Shown here in pieces: positions 56,629-64,000 of a stretch of DNA of 64,000 nt. How positions within the stretch are numbered: position 1 is the first letter of the stretch; every line of letters begins with the position of its first letter. The notes beneath the pieces were generated by a model. The model was not told the origin of the DNA and made no database searches. It saw only the letters and a program-made list of their open reading frames with translations. The stretch spans positions 1 through 64,000 of the forward strand of contig CAZQDP010000005.1 in NCBI GenBank assembly GCA_964592375.1, read 5' to 3'. The translations under genes and the position numbers were made by a program. The DNA comes from CAZQDP01 sp964592375. Lineage in GTDB: Bacteria; Bacillota; Clostridia; RUG12999.

Positions 56629-58253
56629 TAAACCTTCACCTCCCGGGGGAAGAACTCATGCTGAGCAATCTTTTGTATTTCCGTAAGTACATAGGAGGGT
56701 GCATTCATTCGTGGGACGGCTTCGCCTGTTCTCTTTTGATATTCCTCTAAGGCACCACATTTTAAAATGGTAATTTTAAGCGGCTCAATTCCGAGCAGTT
56801 TTTTTAGATCTTTACAATCATTGTCGAAATATTTAAAATAAACACTGAGGTGATCTGTAAGCACCGAGGAACTGACGGCGGTTGTTTCCAGACTTTCCTC
56901 AAAATATTCAACATACAAATTTAAATATGGACGATTATTTAAAAATTCTTTTCTCGCAAACCAGTTTTTCAGTGTTAAACCCGAAACACGAATGGCCTCT
57001 GAAATGGTATTTTCCGTAATTCTGGTAAAGCCTGCAATATCAATCACAGTGGGCACTCTGTCTACATATGTCAAGTGTGGCAGGGCTACACCGTCTGCCA
57101 TGCTCACATTGGCTGTGCAACAGTACACATCACCAACTCGATAACGCACAAAGGCACCGCCTTTTAATACTGAAATGACAATTTCATAGTTTTTGTTTAC
57201 AGTCAGCTCGCTGAGCAAATAAGTGGTCGGTTTAAAGGAAGGATTTGCAATGTTTTTTAGCATATCCTCTTCAGGAATGAACTCATAAAAACAAGCATCG
57301 GGGAATAAAATAATGCCATTTTTTGCCCAAGTTTCCGTTCCGATACAGGTAGGCTCCGTTCCGGCTGCAATTTCCGATGGGCGAATTCCCCAATATTCCT
57401 CTAAAAAGTCTTTATACACGGCAGTGTCTGTGCCTGCGCAAATAAGGGATTTTAATTTGAAGATATCTTTGGGTTTTAAAGGCGTTTTTTTGATTTTGCT
57501 TTTAATTGTAGCACCAAGTAACCTAAAAAACATAAAGGGTGAAAGCTTAAGCAGTGATTTGATACCCGAGCCTGTGCTCGAGCTTTGTGTGCAAAAGCTT
57601 TCCGTAATATAGGTAATCACACTGCTCAACCCTGCAAACATATCAATGCCATGCTGAAGACCAAGCTTAAACCCGGCTCTGTTGCGCTCGCCAAAAGACA
57701 TTTTGGCACCATCTTCCAAGGAAGGCAGATACTGATAATTAAATTCTTCATTGAGTAGCAAAGGGAATAGGCCTGTAGCAAAAGGCAAGGGAGCAAAACC
57801 ATAGAGCATTTTGTCTCCTGGTCTTAAAAAGAACTCGCCCCGAGCTGTGCTTGTGGACAGCATGGCCACCGCCAACACATTATTTTTATAAACATCAAGC
57901 ATATTTCTTGTATATGGTGCAAGCTTGATAGGGTGCTTTCCACCCTCCCAAGTGGTTTCAATCCAAATAACAGGCTCTGCCGGTAGCATATCCTTGTCCT
58001 TCGACAAAAGAACATCGGCATAATCCGAAAAGGTGGTGAGGGGAACCATTTCACGGAACTCCTTCACACTACGAGGCGTTTTTCCGTTTAAAATCTTCTG
58101 TCCAAGACCACTTTTCGACCAAAGCGCAAGTTGCTCTTCCATCAGCCGAAATTGAATTTGCATATATTCATCAATCGTTAAATCCAAAAAACCACAATAT
58201 TCATCCCAAAGGGCCTCATATTGTCTCTTTTTTAGCTTGTCCACAAATTTCAT
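56628..58253 (-). CDS. GH3-like acyl-adenylating enzyme
   Basis: This 541-residue protein belongs to the GH3 (auxin-responsive) branch of the ANL adenylating superfamily; plant members join amino acids to acyl acids through an acyl-adenylate. The family layout is visible: SVKEFREMVPLTTFSDYADV, a phosphate-loop region WIETTWEGGKHPIKLAPYT near residue 98, FGFAPLP-like and AGTEPTCIGTE segments, PDACFYEFIPEED, and VRYRVGDVY. The canonical TSGTTG loop is altered (TTWEGGKHP). It overlaps the ICMT-like gene by 4 bp and the HD-GYP gene by one base. The substrate is unknown. Confidence 0.8.
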   Translation of the reverse strand: MKFVDKLKKRQYEALWDEYCGFLDLTIDEYMQIQFRLMEEQLALWSKSGLGQKILNGKTPRSVKEFREMVPLTTFSDYADVLLSKDKDMLPAEPVIWIETTWEGGKHPIKLAPYTRNMLDVYKNNVLAVAMLSTSTARGEFFLRPGDKMLYGFAPLPFATGLFPLLLNEEFNYQYLPSLEDGAKMSFGERNRAGFKLGLQHGIDMFAGLSSVITYITESFCTQSSSTGSGIKSLLKLSPFMFFRLLGATIKSKIKKTPLKPKDIFKLKSLICAGTDTAVYKDFLEEYWGIRPSEIAAGTEPTCIGTETWAKNGIILFPDACFYEFIPEEDMLKNIANPSFKPTTYLLSELTVNKNYEIVISVLKGGAFVRYRVGDVYCCTANVSMADGVALPHLTYVDRVPTVIDIAGFTRITENTISEAIRVSGLTLKNWFARKEFLNNRPYLNLYVEYFEESLETTAVSSSVLTDHLSVYFKYFDNDCKDLKKLLGIEPLKITILKCGALEEYQKRTGEAVPRMNAPSYVLTEIQKIAQHEFFPREVKV

Positions 58254-58837
58254 TTTATTATCTCCATTACTACTTTGTTTTTCTGCAAATTGGTGATAAA
58301 GCCTTTAAAAGTCGCTCTGCTTGGAAACATAAATGGTGTTGCAAGTCTATATGCTGGGTATCCTTCAAATATTTTGGGGAATATATAATAATCCTGAAAT
58401 AGACTATATAGGATATTGCAACCCCCAAAAACGATAAACGCCAACAAAACAAAATCAATACCGGTAAATGCCCATAAGCTCAAATAAAAAAGCATAAAGC
58501 AAGGGAGCGCGGGATGACGGCATAGTCCATATGCACCCTTCGTGCATAAAGCAAATTGCTCAGCCTCACAGTAGGTTTTTTTAAATGGAATGGCAAAAAA
58601 CAACGAATAAACAGTGAGCCCCAAGAAAAGAACTGCCATGAGAAGAACAACTACTTTTCCAAGCAAGGGAAGGGCAAAGTGACTATCGTAAAACAAAATG
58701 CCAACTGTCGCAACGACAACCAAGATAAATCCCATCAAAAACTGCAACGATAGAAATTTGTTTTTTATAAAAACCTGGTTTATGTCATACACAAAAAACA
58801 GCATAAAGCCTATAAGACCTAACCAAATAAACGGCAT
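58250..58837 (-). CDS. Membrane protein, ICMT/PEMT-like methyltransferase
   Basis: This protein of about 195 residues has roughly five membrane helices. The C-terminal half reads AYGLCRHPALPCFMLFYLSLWA, followed further on by QDYYIFPKIFEGYPAYRL, a pattern typical of isoprenylcysteine carboxyl methyltransferase and phospholipid methyltransferase-like proteins (RHP, then E.GY..Y). The ATG at 58837 is chosen because AAAGGAT lies 8 nt upstream; a longer frame upstream has no Shine-Dalgarno sequence. It is the first gene of the trio with the GH3-like and HD-GYP genes. Methyl transfer is inferred. Confidence 0.65.
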   Translation of the reverse strand: MPFIWLGLIGFMLFFVYDINQVFIKNKFLSLQFLMGFILVVVATVGILFYDSHFALPLLGKVVVLLMAVLFLGLTVYSLFFAIPFKKTYCEAEQFALCTKGAYGLCRHPALPCFMLFYLSLWAFTGIDFVLLAFIVFGGCNILYSLFQDYYIFPKIFEGYPAYRLATPFMFPSRATFKGFITNLQKNKVVMEIIK

Positions 58838-58953
58838 AACAAATATCCTTTCGCTTGATTGTATTTTTTGATGATGTATTCCAAAGGCTAGTGCGAGGCA
58901 AATCATTGGGAGGTTTCACCTTGAAAAACCGGCGCATAGAGATGCCAAAGTTT

Positions 58954-58982
58954 ATTATATAATATTATTTTTTAAAATACAA
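58954..58982 (-). promoter_or_regulatory. Possible promoter for the ICMT-like/GH3/HD-GYP operon
   Basis: TTGTAT, a 17-bp spacer and TATAAT on the minus strand. The -35 matches only half the consensus, and the region is AT-rich. Confidence 0.35.
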
Positions 58983-59158
58983 TACAAATTTCTACTAAAA
59001 TATACAAAATAATTTTATGCATATTGCTATAAAAAACAGTAAAAATACACATAAACACACGCGTTTTCGGGATGTAATCGCAATGGAATAGAATATAAAC
59101 AATAGACATACCCCAAAAAAATAGGCCAATGACAGCATATTTTTATGAATTGTGAATG

Positions 59159-59187
59159 TTGACATATTTTGAAAAAAGAGATAAAAT
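59159..59187 (+). promoter_or_regulatory. Sigma-A promoter for typA
   Basis: TTGACA, a 17-bp spacer and TAAAAT lie about 87 bp above the start. Confidence 0.75.
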
Positions 59188-59273
59188 AATATATATTGCC
59201 TCATTTGCAGCTCAAAATGCATCCGAGCAACGATTGAAAAGTGGTAACTTGAAAGGAATGAAGGTTAATTATA

Positions 59274-61091
59274 ATGGATATCAGAAGCGAACTTAGAAAC
59301 ATAGCAATTATTGCCCATGTTGACCATGGCAAAACCACCCTGGTTGATTCCATGTTTAAGCAAAGTGGGATTTTTCGGTCCAATGAACGCGTGCAGGAGA
59401 GGGCAATGGACTCCAACGACTTAGAGCGGGAAAGAGGAATTACTATTCTTTCCAAAAATACATCGGTACATTATAAGGACTATATTATCAATATTGTCGA
59501 CACACCGGGTCATGCGGATTTCGGCGGTGAGGTTGAGCGTGTTTTGGGAATGGTAGATGGGGTATTGCTACTGGTGGATGCCTTTGAAGGCGCCATGCCG
59601 CAGACCAAATTTGTACTCAAAAAGGCGTTGGAGCTCAATCTTCAGCCCATTGTCGTTGTCAATAAGATTGACAGGCCCTTTGCACGGCCTCATGAGGTAG
59701 TGGACGAGGTTTTAGATTTGTTTATTGAACTAGAGGCAGAAGAGCATCAGCTGGATTTTCCGGTGGTGTATGCATCCTCTAGAGAAGGCTATGCAGTGCT
59801 TGAAGTCGGAGATGCCAGCGAGGATCTGCAGCATCTTTTCGAAACCATTGTGCAGCAGGTACCACCGCCGTCTGGCGAGTTTGATGGCCCCCTGCAAATG
59901 CTGGTGACCAATATTGACATGGATGAATACGTGGGTCGAATTGCGGTAGGGCGCATTGTAAACGGCCGCATGGAAGCGGATCAACCAGTATGTATCTGCA
60001 AGAAGGAAGGCAAAACGGAAACAGGAAAAATAAATAAGCTGTATAAGTTTGAAGGTCTGCGCCGTGCGGAAGCACAGTCCGCCTACATGGGCGATATCGT
60101 GTGCCTATCCGGCATTGCAAATATTACCATTGGAGAGACCATTTGCAATGTGGATAATCCGAGACCCCTGCCCTTTGCAGACATTGACGAACCCACCATT
60201 AGCATGACATTTTGTGTAAACGACAGCCCGTTTTCGGGGCGTGAGGGCAAATTTGTTACCTCTCGGCATTTGAGAGACAGATTATTTAAAGAGATAGAAA
60301 CCAATCTGAGCATGAGGGTGGAGGAAACCGATTCGGCTGATTCCTTTAAGGTTTCGGGCAGAGGCGAGTTGCACCTTTCCATATTGATTGAAACGATGCG
60401 GCGTCAGGGTTATGAATTTCAGGTTAGTCGTCCGCAGGTTATCTTTAAAAAAGTAGACGATGTGCTATGTGAGCCAATGGAGCATTTGATTATTGATGTG
60501 CCGGAGGAATATATGGGTGCCATCATGGAAAAGCTCGGTACTCGCAAGGTGGAAATGGTGGATATGCACAACAAAAGCCAAGGGTATACAAGGGTTGAAT
60601 TTAAAATTCCTTCCAGAGGGCTCATTGGATATCATTCCGAATTTATGTCAGATACAAAGGGCAATGGGATTATGAATCATATCTTGCTTGGTTATGAGCC
60701 GTATAAGGGAGAGATCCCCGGTCGTACCAGAGGATCCATGGTCGCATGGGAGGATGGGGATGCCAATGCATACGGAATTTTCAACGCACAAGACAGAGGA
60801 GTACTGTTCATTGAACCGGGGCTGAAGATATATCAGGGCATGATCGTGGGAATGAACTCCAAAGAAGATGATATTGTGCTGAATGTCTGTAAGAAAAAGC
60901 AGCTAACCAATACAAGAGCTTCCGGGTCCGATGAAAGTCTCAGGCTGATCACACCCATTAGAATGAGTTTGGAGAACTGCCTTGAATTTATCGCAGAAGA
61001 TGAACTGGTAGAAATTACGCCTAAAAGCATACGGCTAAGAAAAAAGATTTTACACAACGAGATTCGCGCCAAAACAAAAACAAAGGCATAA
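59274..61091 (+). CDS. typA: Ribosome-associated translational GTPase TypA/BipA
   Basis: This 605-residue GTPase resembles EF-G. The G1 motif is AHVDHGKTT, switch I has ERGITI, G3 is DTPGHADFGGEV and G4 is VVNKIDRP. Domain II, the EF-G-like domains III and V, and the BipA-specific C-terminal domain (RGLIGYHSEFMSDTKGNGI and the basic end) follow. It aids ribosome assembly and stress growth, notably in the cold. It is monocistronic, with a clear promoter and terminator. Confidence 0.96.
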   Translation: MDIRSELRNIAIIAHVDHGKTTLVDSMFKQSGIFRSNERVQERAMDSNDLERERGITILSKNTSVHYKDYIINIVDTPGHADFGGEVERVLGMVDGVLLLVDAFEGAMPQTKFVLKKALELNLQPIVVVNKIDRPFARPHEVVDEVLDLFIELEAEEHQLDFPVVYASSREGYAVLEVGDASEDLQHLFETIVQQVPPPSGEFDGPLQMLVTNIDMDEYVGRIAVGRIVNGRMEADQPVCICKKEGKTETGKINKLYKFEGLRRAEAQSAYMGDIVCLSGIANITIGETICNVDNPRPLPFADIDEPTISMTFCVNDSPFSGREGKFVTSRHLRDRLFKEIETNLSMRVEETDSADSFKVSGRGELHLSILIETMRRQGYEFQVSRPQVIFKKVDDVLCEPMEHLIIDVPEEYMGAIMEKLGTRKVEMVDMHNKSQGYTRVEFKIPSRGLIGYHSEFMSDTKGNGIMNHILLGYEPYKGEIPGRTRGSMVAWEDGDANAYGIFNAQDRGVLFIEPGLKIYQGMIVGMNSKEDDIVLNVCKKKQLTNTRASGSDESLRLITPIRMSLENCLEFIAEDELVEITPKSIRLRKKILHNEIRAKTKTKA

Positions 61092-61155
61092 TCATTTTCG
61101 GCATAAGTGAAGTGTAAGATTGGCGAGGAAGAACGCATCAATAAAGTATAGTTTG

Positions 61156-61216
61156 TTGCCTGACAACGACGTCGAAACGGATGATCGACGTTGTTTGTTG
61201 GGCAATACTTTTTTTA
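61156..61216 (+). terminator. Terminator after typA
   Basis: An imperfect stem (TTGCC...GGCAA outside, CAAC-GTCGA/TCGACGTTG inside with a 3-nt bulge) is followed by TACTTTTTTT. Confidence 0.7.
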
Positions 61217-61238
61217 ATTTGAGAAGGAGTGTGCAGAT

Positions 61239-62180
61239 ATGGAAGAGAGAAAAACAAAGTATGGCATAATAAGAGGCATCATCACCTTTGAGAATTATGC
61301 AAGTGGGGCTCTGAAAGAGTGCATGTTAAATGCCAAAAGCAGTATTCGCCTGCCCTGTGCAAACTTGGTTCCGTCCTACGAAAGAGAAGAAGCAAGAAAA
61401 AAACACATCCCCTCGCTCACCTTCTATGAATCAGGCAATCTGAGCAATATTGCATTGCAAAAGCAAACAGAGATTAGCACGCCCATCGGAAAAATCCCGG
61501 CAGAGTTTATTACTTTTTATGAGAGCGGAAAGATAAAACGCGTCTTTCCTCAAAACGGGAAATTGTCCGGTTACTGGTCTGAAAAGAATGAATATGACCT
61601 AGCGCCAATTATTCGTTTAAAACTGCCTTGTGGACAAATTAATACGAAAATCATCGGCATTCTGTTCTATGAAAGTGGAGCGGTGAAAAGCGTTACACTT
61701 TGGCCTGCAGACTTTATCATGGTACATACGCCCTGTGGAGAGTTGCCACTTCGCATTGGCATTGCATTTTATGAAAGCGGTGCCATCCGATCGGTTGAAC
61801 CACGCAGGTCTGTCATTGTTGGCACTCCAATAGGGGAGCTGAGTGCATTCGATACAGAGGCAATTGGTATTCATGCAGATATCAATTCGTTAGCATTTGA
61901 TGAAGAAGGTGGTATAGCATCGCTCACGACATCGGTAAACACAGTTACTGTGAGAGCGGATTGCGGCAAGGAAGTGGTATACCACCCAGGCACAGTAATG
62001 AGTCATTTTGCTGAGGATATGATGAGTATAACACCCTTGAAAATATCGTTCACCAAGGAGACAGTTTGTTTCAACAATAGTGCGGCGGATACATATCCCA
62101 TTACTGGACACGAGTTTTTTATTGGAAAGTTCGATATCAATAAAGAGAAAATGTGCAATGAGTGCGAAAAGTGCTCATAA
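61239..62180 (+). CDS. FYESG-repeat protein, possibly MORN_2/YwqK-like
   Basis: This 313-residue soluble protein has no signal peptide or membrane helix. The motif FYESG recurs four times (near residues 60, 90, 142 and 175) in the pattern strand-FYESG(A/N/K)(I/V/L)..(V/I), with intervening TPIGKIPAEF, LPCGQINTKI and TPCGELPLRI. A related degenerate copy (AFDEEGGIASLTT) follows. Regular spacing suggests a repeat of two to three strands, similar to MORN_2 (YwqK-like) repeats, but not a close match. The C-terminus is Cys-rich (CNECEKCS), perhaps a metal site. The Shine-Dalgarno sequence is GAAGGAG. The function is unknown. Confidence 0.7.
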   Translation: MEERKTKYGIIRGIITFENYASGALKECMLNAKSSIRLPCANLVPSYEREEARKKHIPSLTFYESGNLSNIALQKQTEISTPIGKIPAEFITFYESGKIKRVFPQNGKLSGYWSEKNEYDLAPIIRLKLPCGQINTKIIGILFYESGAVKSVTLWPADFIMVHTPCGELPLRIGIAFYESGAIRSVEPRRSVIVGTPIGELSAFDTEAIGIHADINSLAFDEEGGIASLTTSVNTVTVRADCGKEVVYHPGTVMSHFAEDMMSITPLKISFTKETVCFNNSAADTYPITGHEFFIGKFDINKEKMCNECEKCS

Positions 62181-62211
62181 AGAAAACCGTTACAATAAGT
62201 AAGAAAAAGCA

Positions 62212-62240
62212 TTGCATATGATGCTGCTTTGTGATATAAT
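62212..62240 (+). promoter_or_regulatory. Promoter (extended -10) for the terminal membrane-protein gene
   Basis: TTGCAT, a 17-bp spacer and TGA-TATAAT. The leader is about 95 nt. Confidence 0.5.
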
Positions 62241-62335
62241 TTTGTATGCGCTAGTTGCAATAGGATTGTGATCATTCATGGCAACATATATGGAAGTAGT
62301 TACTGCAAAATATCTTTTTCGGGGGTAAATCACAT

Positions 62336-64000
62336 ATGCAAAATCGAGGCGTTATGGCGGACAAAGTTATTATTTCTTTGATCTATGCTTATCTATCCCT
62401 GCCAATTCTCATGCTCTTTTTCGGTTGGTTTCGGTGGTACGTGGCACTGCCATGTGCGCTCATGCTCATGACGGGTCTTGTCATTTCCGTGAGGTCAGGT
62501 TTTGAATATGCCGCTCCTGCAAGCGATATTTTTTCGAAGTATAAATGGGCTATCGCCGTGGTTGCACTATTTTTATTGGTTTTAACCTCAGGGATTGGGG
62601 GCATATTTTATCAAAATTGGGATTTTCATTCGCGTAATGCCATTTTTCATGATTTAATAAATCTTCAGTGGCCTGTAAAGTACGATTATCAAGGGGATGT
62701 TGCGCTATCCGCCGCAATAGGCAAAATGGGCATGATGGATTATTATTTTGCATCTTGGCTACCCGCTGCCATGCTTGGCAAGGTGTTTGGGTGGGATGGA
62801 GCCAATATCAGCCAGCTGATTTGGACTTTTCTTGGCATACTCGGCGCATTTTATCTCTATGTACGCAAAATAGGAAAAATCGGTTTATGGGCGATTTTCA
62901 TTTTCATCTTTTGGAGCGGTCTAGATTACGTCGGGCAGATCATATTTCGAGTTAATTCCTACAGTAGTTTGCAATCTTTTATGAAAACATTGCCAACAGT
63001 GCACATGGAATGGTGGGCGAGCCATTTTCAATATTCCTCTTTTGTTACACAGTTATTTTATGTATTCAACCAAGCTGTGCCCGCATGGCTTGTGACGTAT
63101 CTTATTTTAAACCAGAAAAATCTCAAAGTGATTGTGTTCACTGCATTTTTACTTGTGCCATATGGACCTCTGCCCTTTATTGGCACTTCGCTACTGCTTA
63201 CTTTTGCAGTGTTTTTTGGAATAGATAATTTGAACTTGCGCTTTGGAGCAAGGATTAGTATAAAAAAGGTTGCAGGCAATATTAAAAGTGTATTTACATA
63301 TACAAACACGTTGCTTATACTGCCGATGCTGCCGCTTATGCAATTTTTTCTGATTAATCAAGGTGGACAGCCCAAAGGATTTATTACCGATAAGATACCA
63401 AAAGATTTTGAGGGATTGAAAAGCTTTCTTCTGCATTTGCTTTTATTTTGTTTTTTTGAATTTGGATTGGCAGCACTGCTTCTCAAAAAGTGGTGTAATA
63501 AAAAGTTGCTGGCATTTGTATGCATCGTATTAACACTCATTCCCCTCTATTATGTGGGATTATACAATGATTTTGTGATGCGTGCTTCCATACCGCTTTT
63601 GTGCATTTTGTCACTGATGACGGCGAGCGTGATGTCCGATTTGATGGGTAGCCTTCAATGGCGTAGGAAAAAAAGTGTAGTAGAGATAGAGTCGATACTC
63701 ATGCCGGCGATGCCGCAAGGGGCGGGAAGTGAACCGGAGGAGAATTTGCAATCTTCTGTTGAGGAGATAGGGCAAGAGGAGTACATGGCGCAAGAGAGCC
63801 TGCATGTACCCGATCAATTATTGCAAGAAGGCGATGAATTATCGCAACCAATATGTTGTGAAAAGCTGCAGGAAGAGCCTTTTATACAAGAGATGCAGAG
63901 CACCTCGGAAGAATGCATGCCGGAAATATGCGAAGAGGAACCAATGCCGGTGATAGTGTATAAAAAGAGTTATCGGATTGCACTTGCCTTGGGATTAGCG
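62336..64000 (+). CDS. Polytopic membrane protein with acidic cytoplasmic-type loop, 3'-truncated
   Basis: The reading frame is open from the ATG at 62336 (GGGGGT 9 nt upstream) for 555 codons to the window edge, so the gene continues outside. About ten hydrophobic helices are seen (VIISLIYAYLSLPILMLFFG, AIAVVALFLLVLTSGIGGIF, LIWTFLGILGAFYLYV and others). A loop after the first helices reads FYQNWDFHSRNAIFHDLI, a layout seen in GT-C glycosyltransferase-like proteins. From about residue 452 a stretch of about 90 residues is rich in Glu and Gln, then a basic segment (YKKSYRIALALGLA) seems to start another helix. No family was recognised; a membrane glycosyltransferase is one possibility. Confidence 0.7.
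   Translation, partial: MQNRGVMADKVIISLIYAYLSLPILMLFFGWFRWYVALPCALMLMTGLVISVRSGFEYAAPASDIFSKYKWAIAVVALFLLVLTSGIGGIFYQNWDFHSRNAIFHDLINLQWPVKYDYQGDVALSAAIGKMGMMDYYFASWLPAAMLGKVFGWDGANISQLIWTFLGILGAFYLYVRKIGKIGLWAIFIFIFWSGLDYVGQIIFRVNSYSSLQSFMKTLPTVHMEWWASHFQYSSFVTQLFYVFNQAVPAWLVTYLILNQKNLKVIVFTAFLLVPYGPLPFIGTSLLLTFAVFFGIDNLNLRFGARISIKKVAGNIKSVFTYTNTLLILPMLPLMQFFLINQGGQPKGFITDKIPKDFEGLKSFLLHLLLFCFFEFGLAALLLKKWCNKKLLAFVCIVLTLIPLYYVGLYNDFVMRASIPLLCILSLMTASVMSDLMGSLQWRRKKSVVEIESILMPAMPQGAGSEPEENLQSSVEEIGQEEYMAQESLHVPDQLLQEGDELSQPICCEKLQEEPFIQEMQSTSEECMPEICEEEPMPVIVYKKSYRIALALGLA

Larger units (their letters stand above)
58838..59273. other. Divergent regulatory region between the ICMT-like gene and typA
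   Basis: No gene is seen. It holds the typA promoter, a possible weak promoter for the minus-strand trio, and a minus-strand leader of about 115 nt with short pairings (GGTTT/AAACC around 58900) that matched no riboswitch class known to me. Confidence 0.5.

Noticed and set aside
58838..58953. c-di-GMP riboswitch before the operon with the HD-GYP gene
   Set aside because: The leader lacks the conserved elements of either GEMM class; only short pairings are seen.
1..64000. CRISPR arrays, insertion sequences, prophage, tRNA and rRNA genes
   Set aside because: No regular spaced repeats, transposase, integrase, phage structural genes, or RNA gene signatures were recognised in any intergenic stretch.

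Overview
The window comes from a low-to-moderate GC Firmicute, most likely a poorly characterised member of the Clostridia. The evidence is a PolC-type replicative polymerase together with a DnaE-type one, a CarD-family regulator, CdaA/CdaR, HemZ, a bifunctional Rel, PPi-dependent phosphofructokinase, formate-tetrahydrofolate ligase, several S-layer homology (SLH) proteins, many GGAGG-type ribosome binding sites with TTG or GTG starts, and sigma-A promoters with 16-17 bp spacers. No phage, IS element, CRISPR array, rRNA or tRNA gene was recognised. The species cannot be named from the sequence alone.

Layout. 1-6434: a run of secreted envelope proteins, namely a 5'-truncated protein with a Pro/Thr linker and two SLH proteins, closed by a terminator. 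6435-8030: a decayed membrane-protein gene and a DUF975 membrane protein. 8198-13571: pfp, convergent and overlapping with an asnS-larE-larB-larC operon. 13828-18063: two paralogous secreted proteins, each built of three about 190-residue modules. 18181-21443 (minus): fhs-tsaE-tsaB-rpiB. 21731-25166 (minus): carD-ispD-ispF-proS behind a perfect consensus promoter. 25440-33744 (plus): an FHA-RDD protein, queT, recJ, rel, an MBL hydrolase, hemZ and a HAD phosphatase. 33904-42739 (plus): DUF1015, cdaA-cdaR, a heterodimeric ABC exporter pair and an SLH-anchored SGNH hydrolase. 42804-53744: polC (plus) facing a dnaE-murC cluster (minus) across one polytopic membrane protein. 54094-58837 (minus): a tightly overlapping trio of an ICMT-like membrane protein, a GH3-like adenylating enzyme and a membrane HD-GYP protein. 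59274-64000 (plus): typA, a protein with FYESG repeats, and a polytopic membrane protein cut off by the window end.

Most of the window is housekeeping: translation (asnS, proS, typA, tsaB/E), replication and repair (polC, dnaE, recJ), isoprenoids, one-carbon metabolism, murein precursors, and the alarmone and cyclic-dinucleotide systems ((p)ppGpp, c-di-AMP, c-di-GMP). The accessory content is mainly cell-surface proteins. The least explained parts are the ICMT-like/GH3-like/HD-GYP operon, the triple-module secreted paralogues, the FYESG-repeat protein and the terminal membrane protein with an acidic loop. These are the best candidates for undescribed biology, but no function can be proven from sequence alone.
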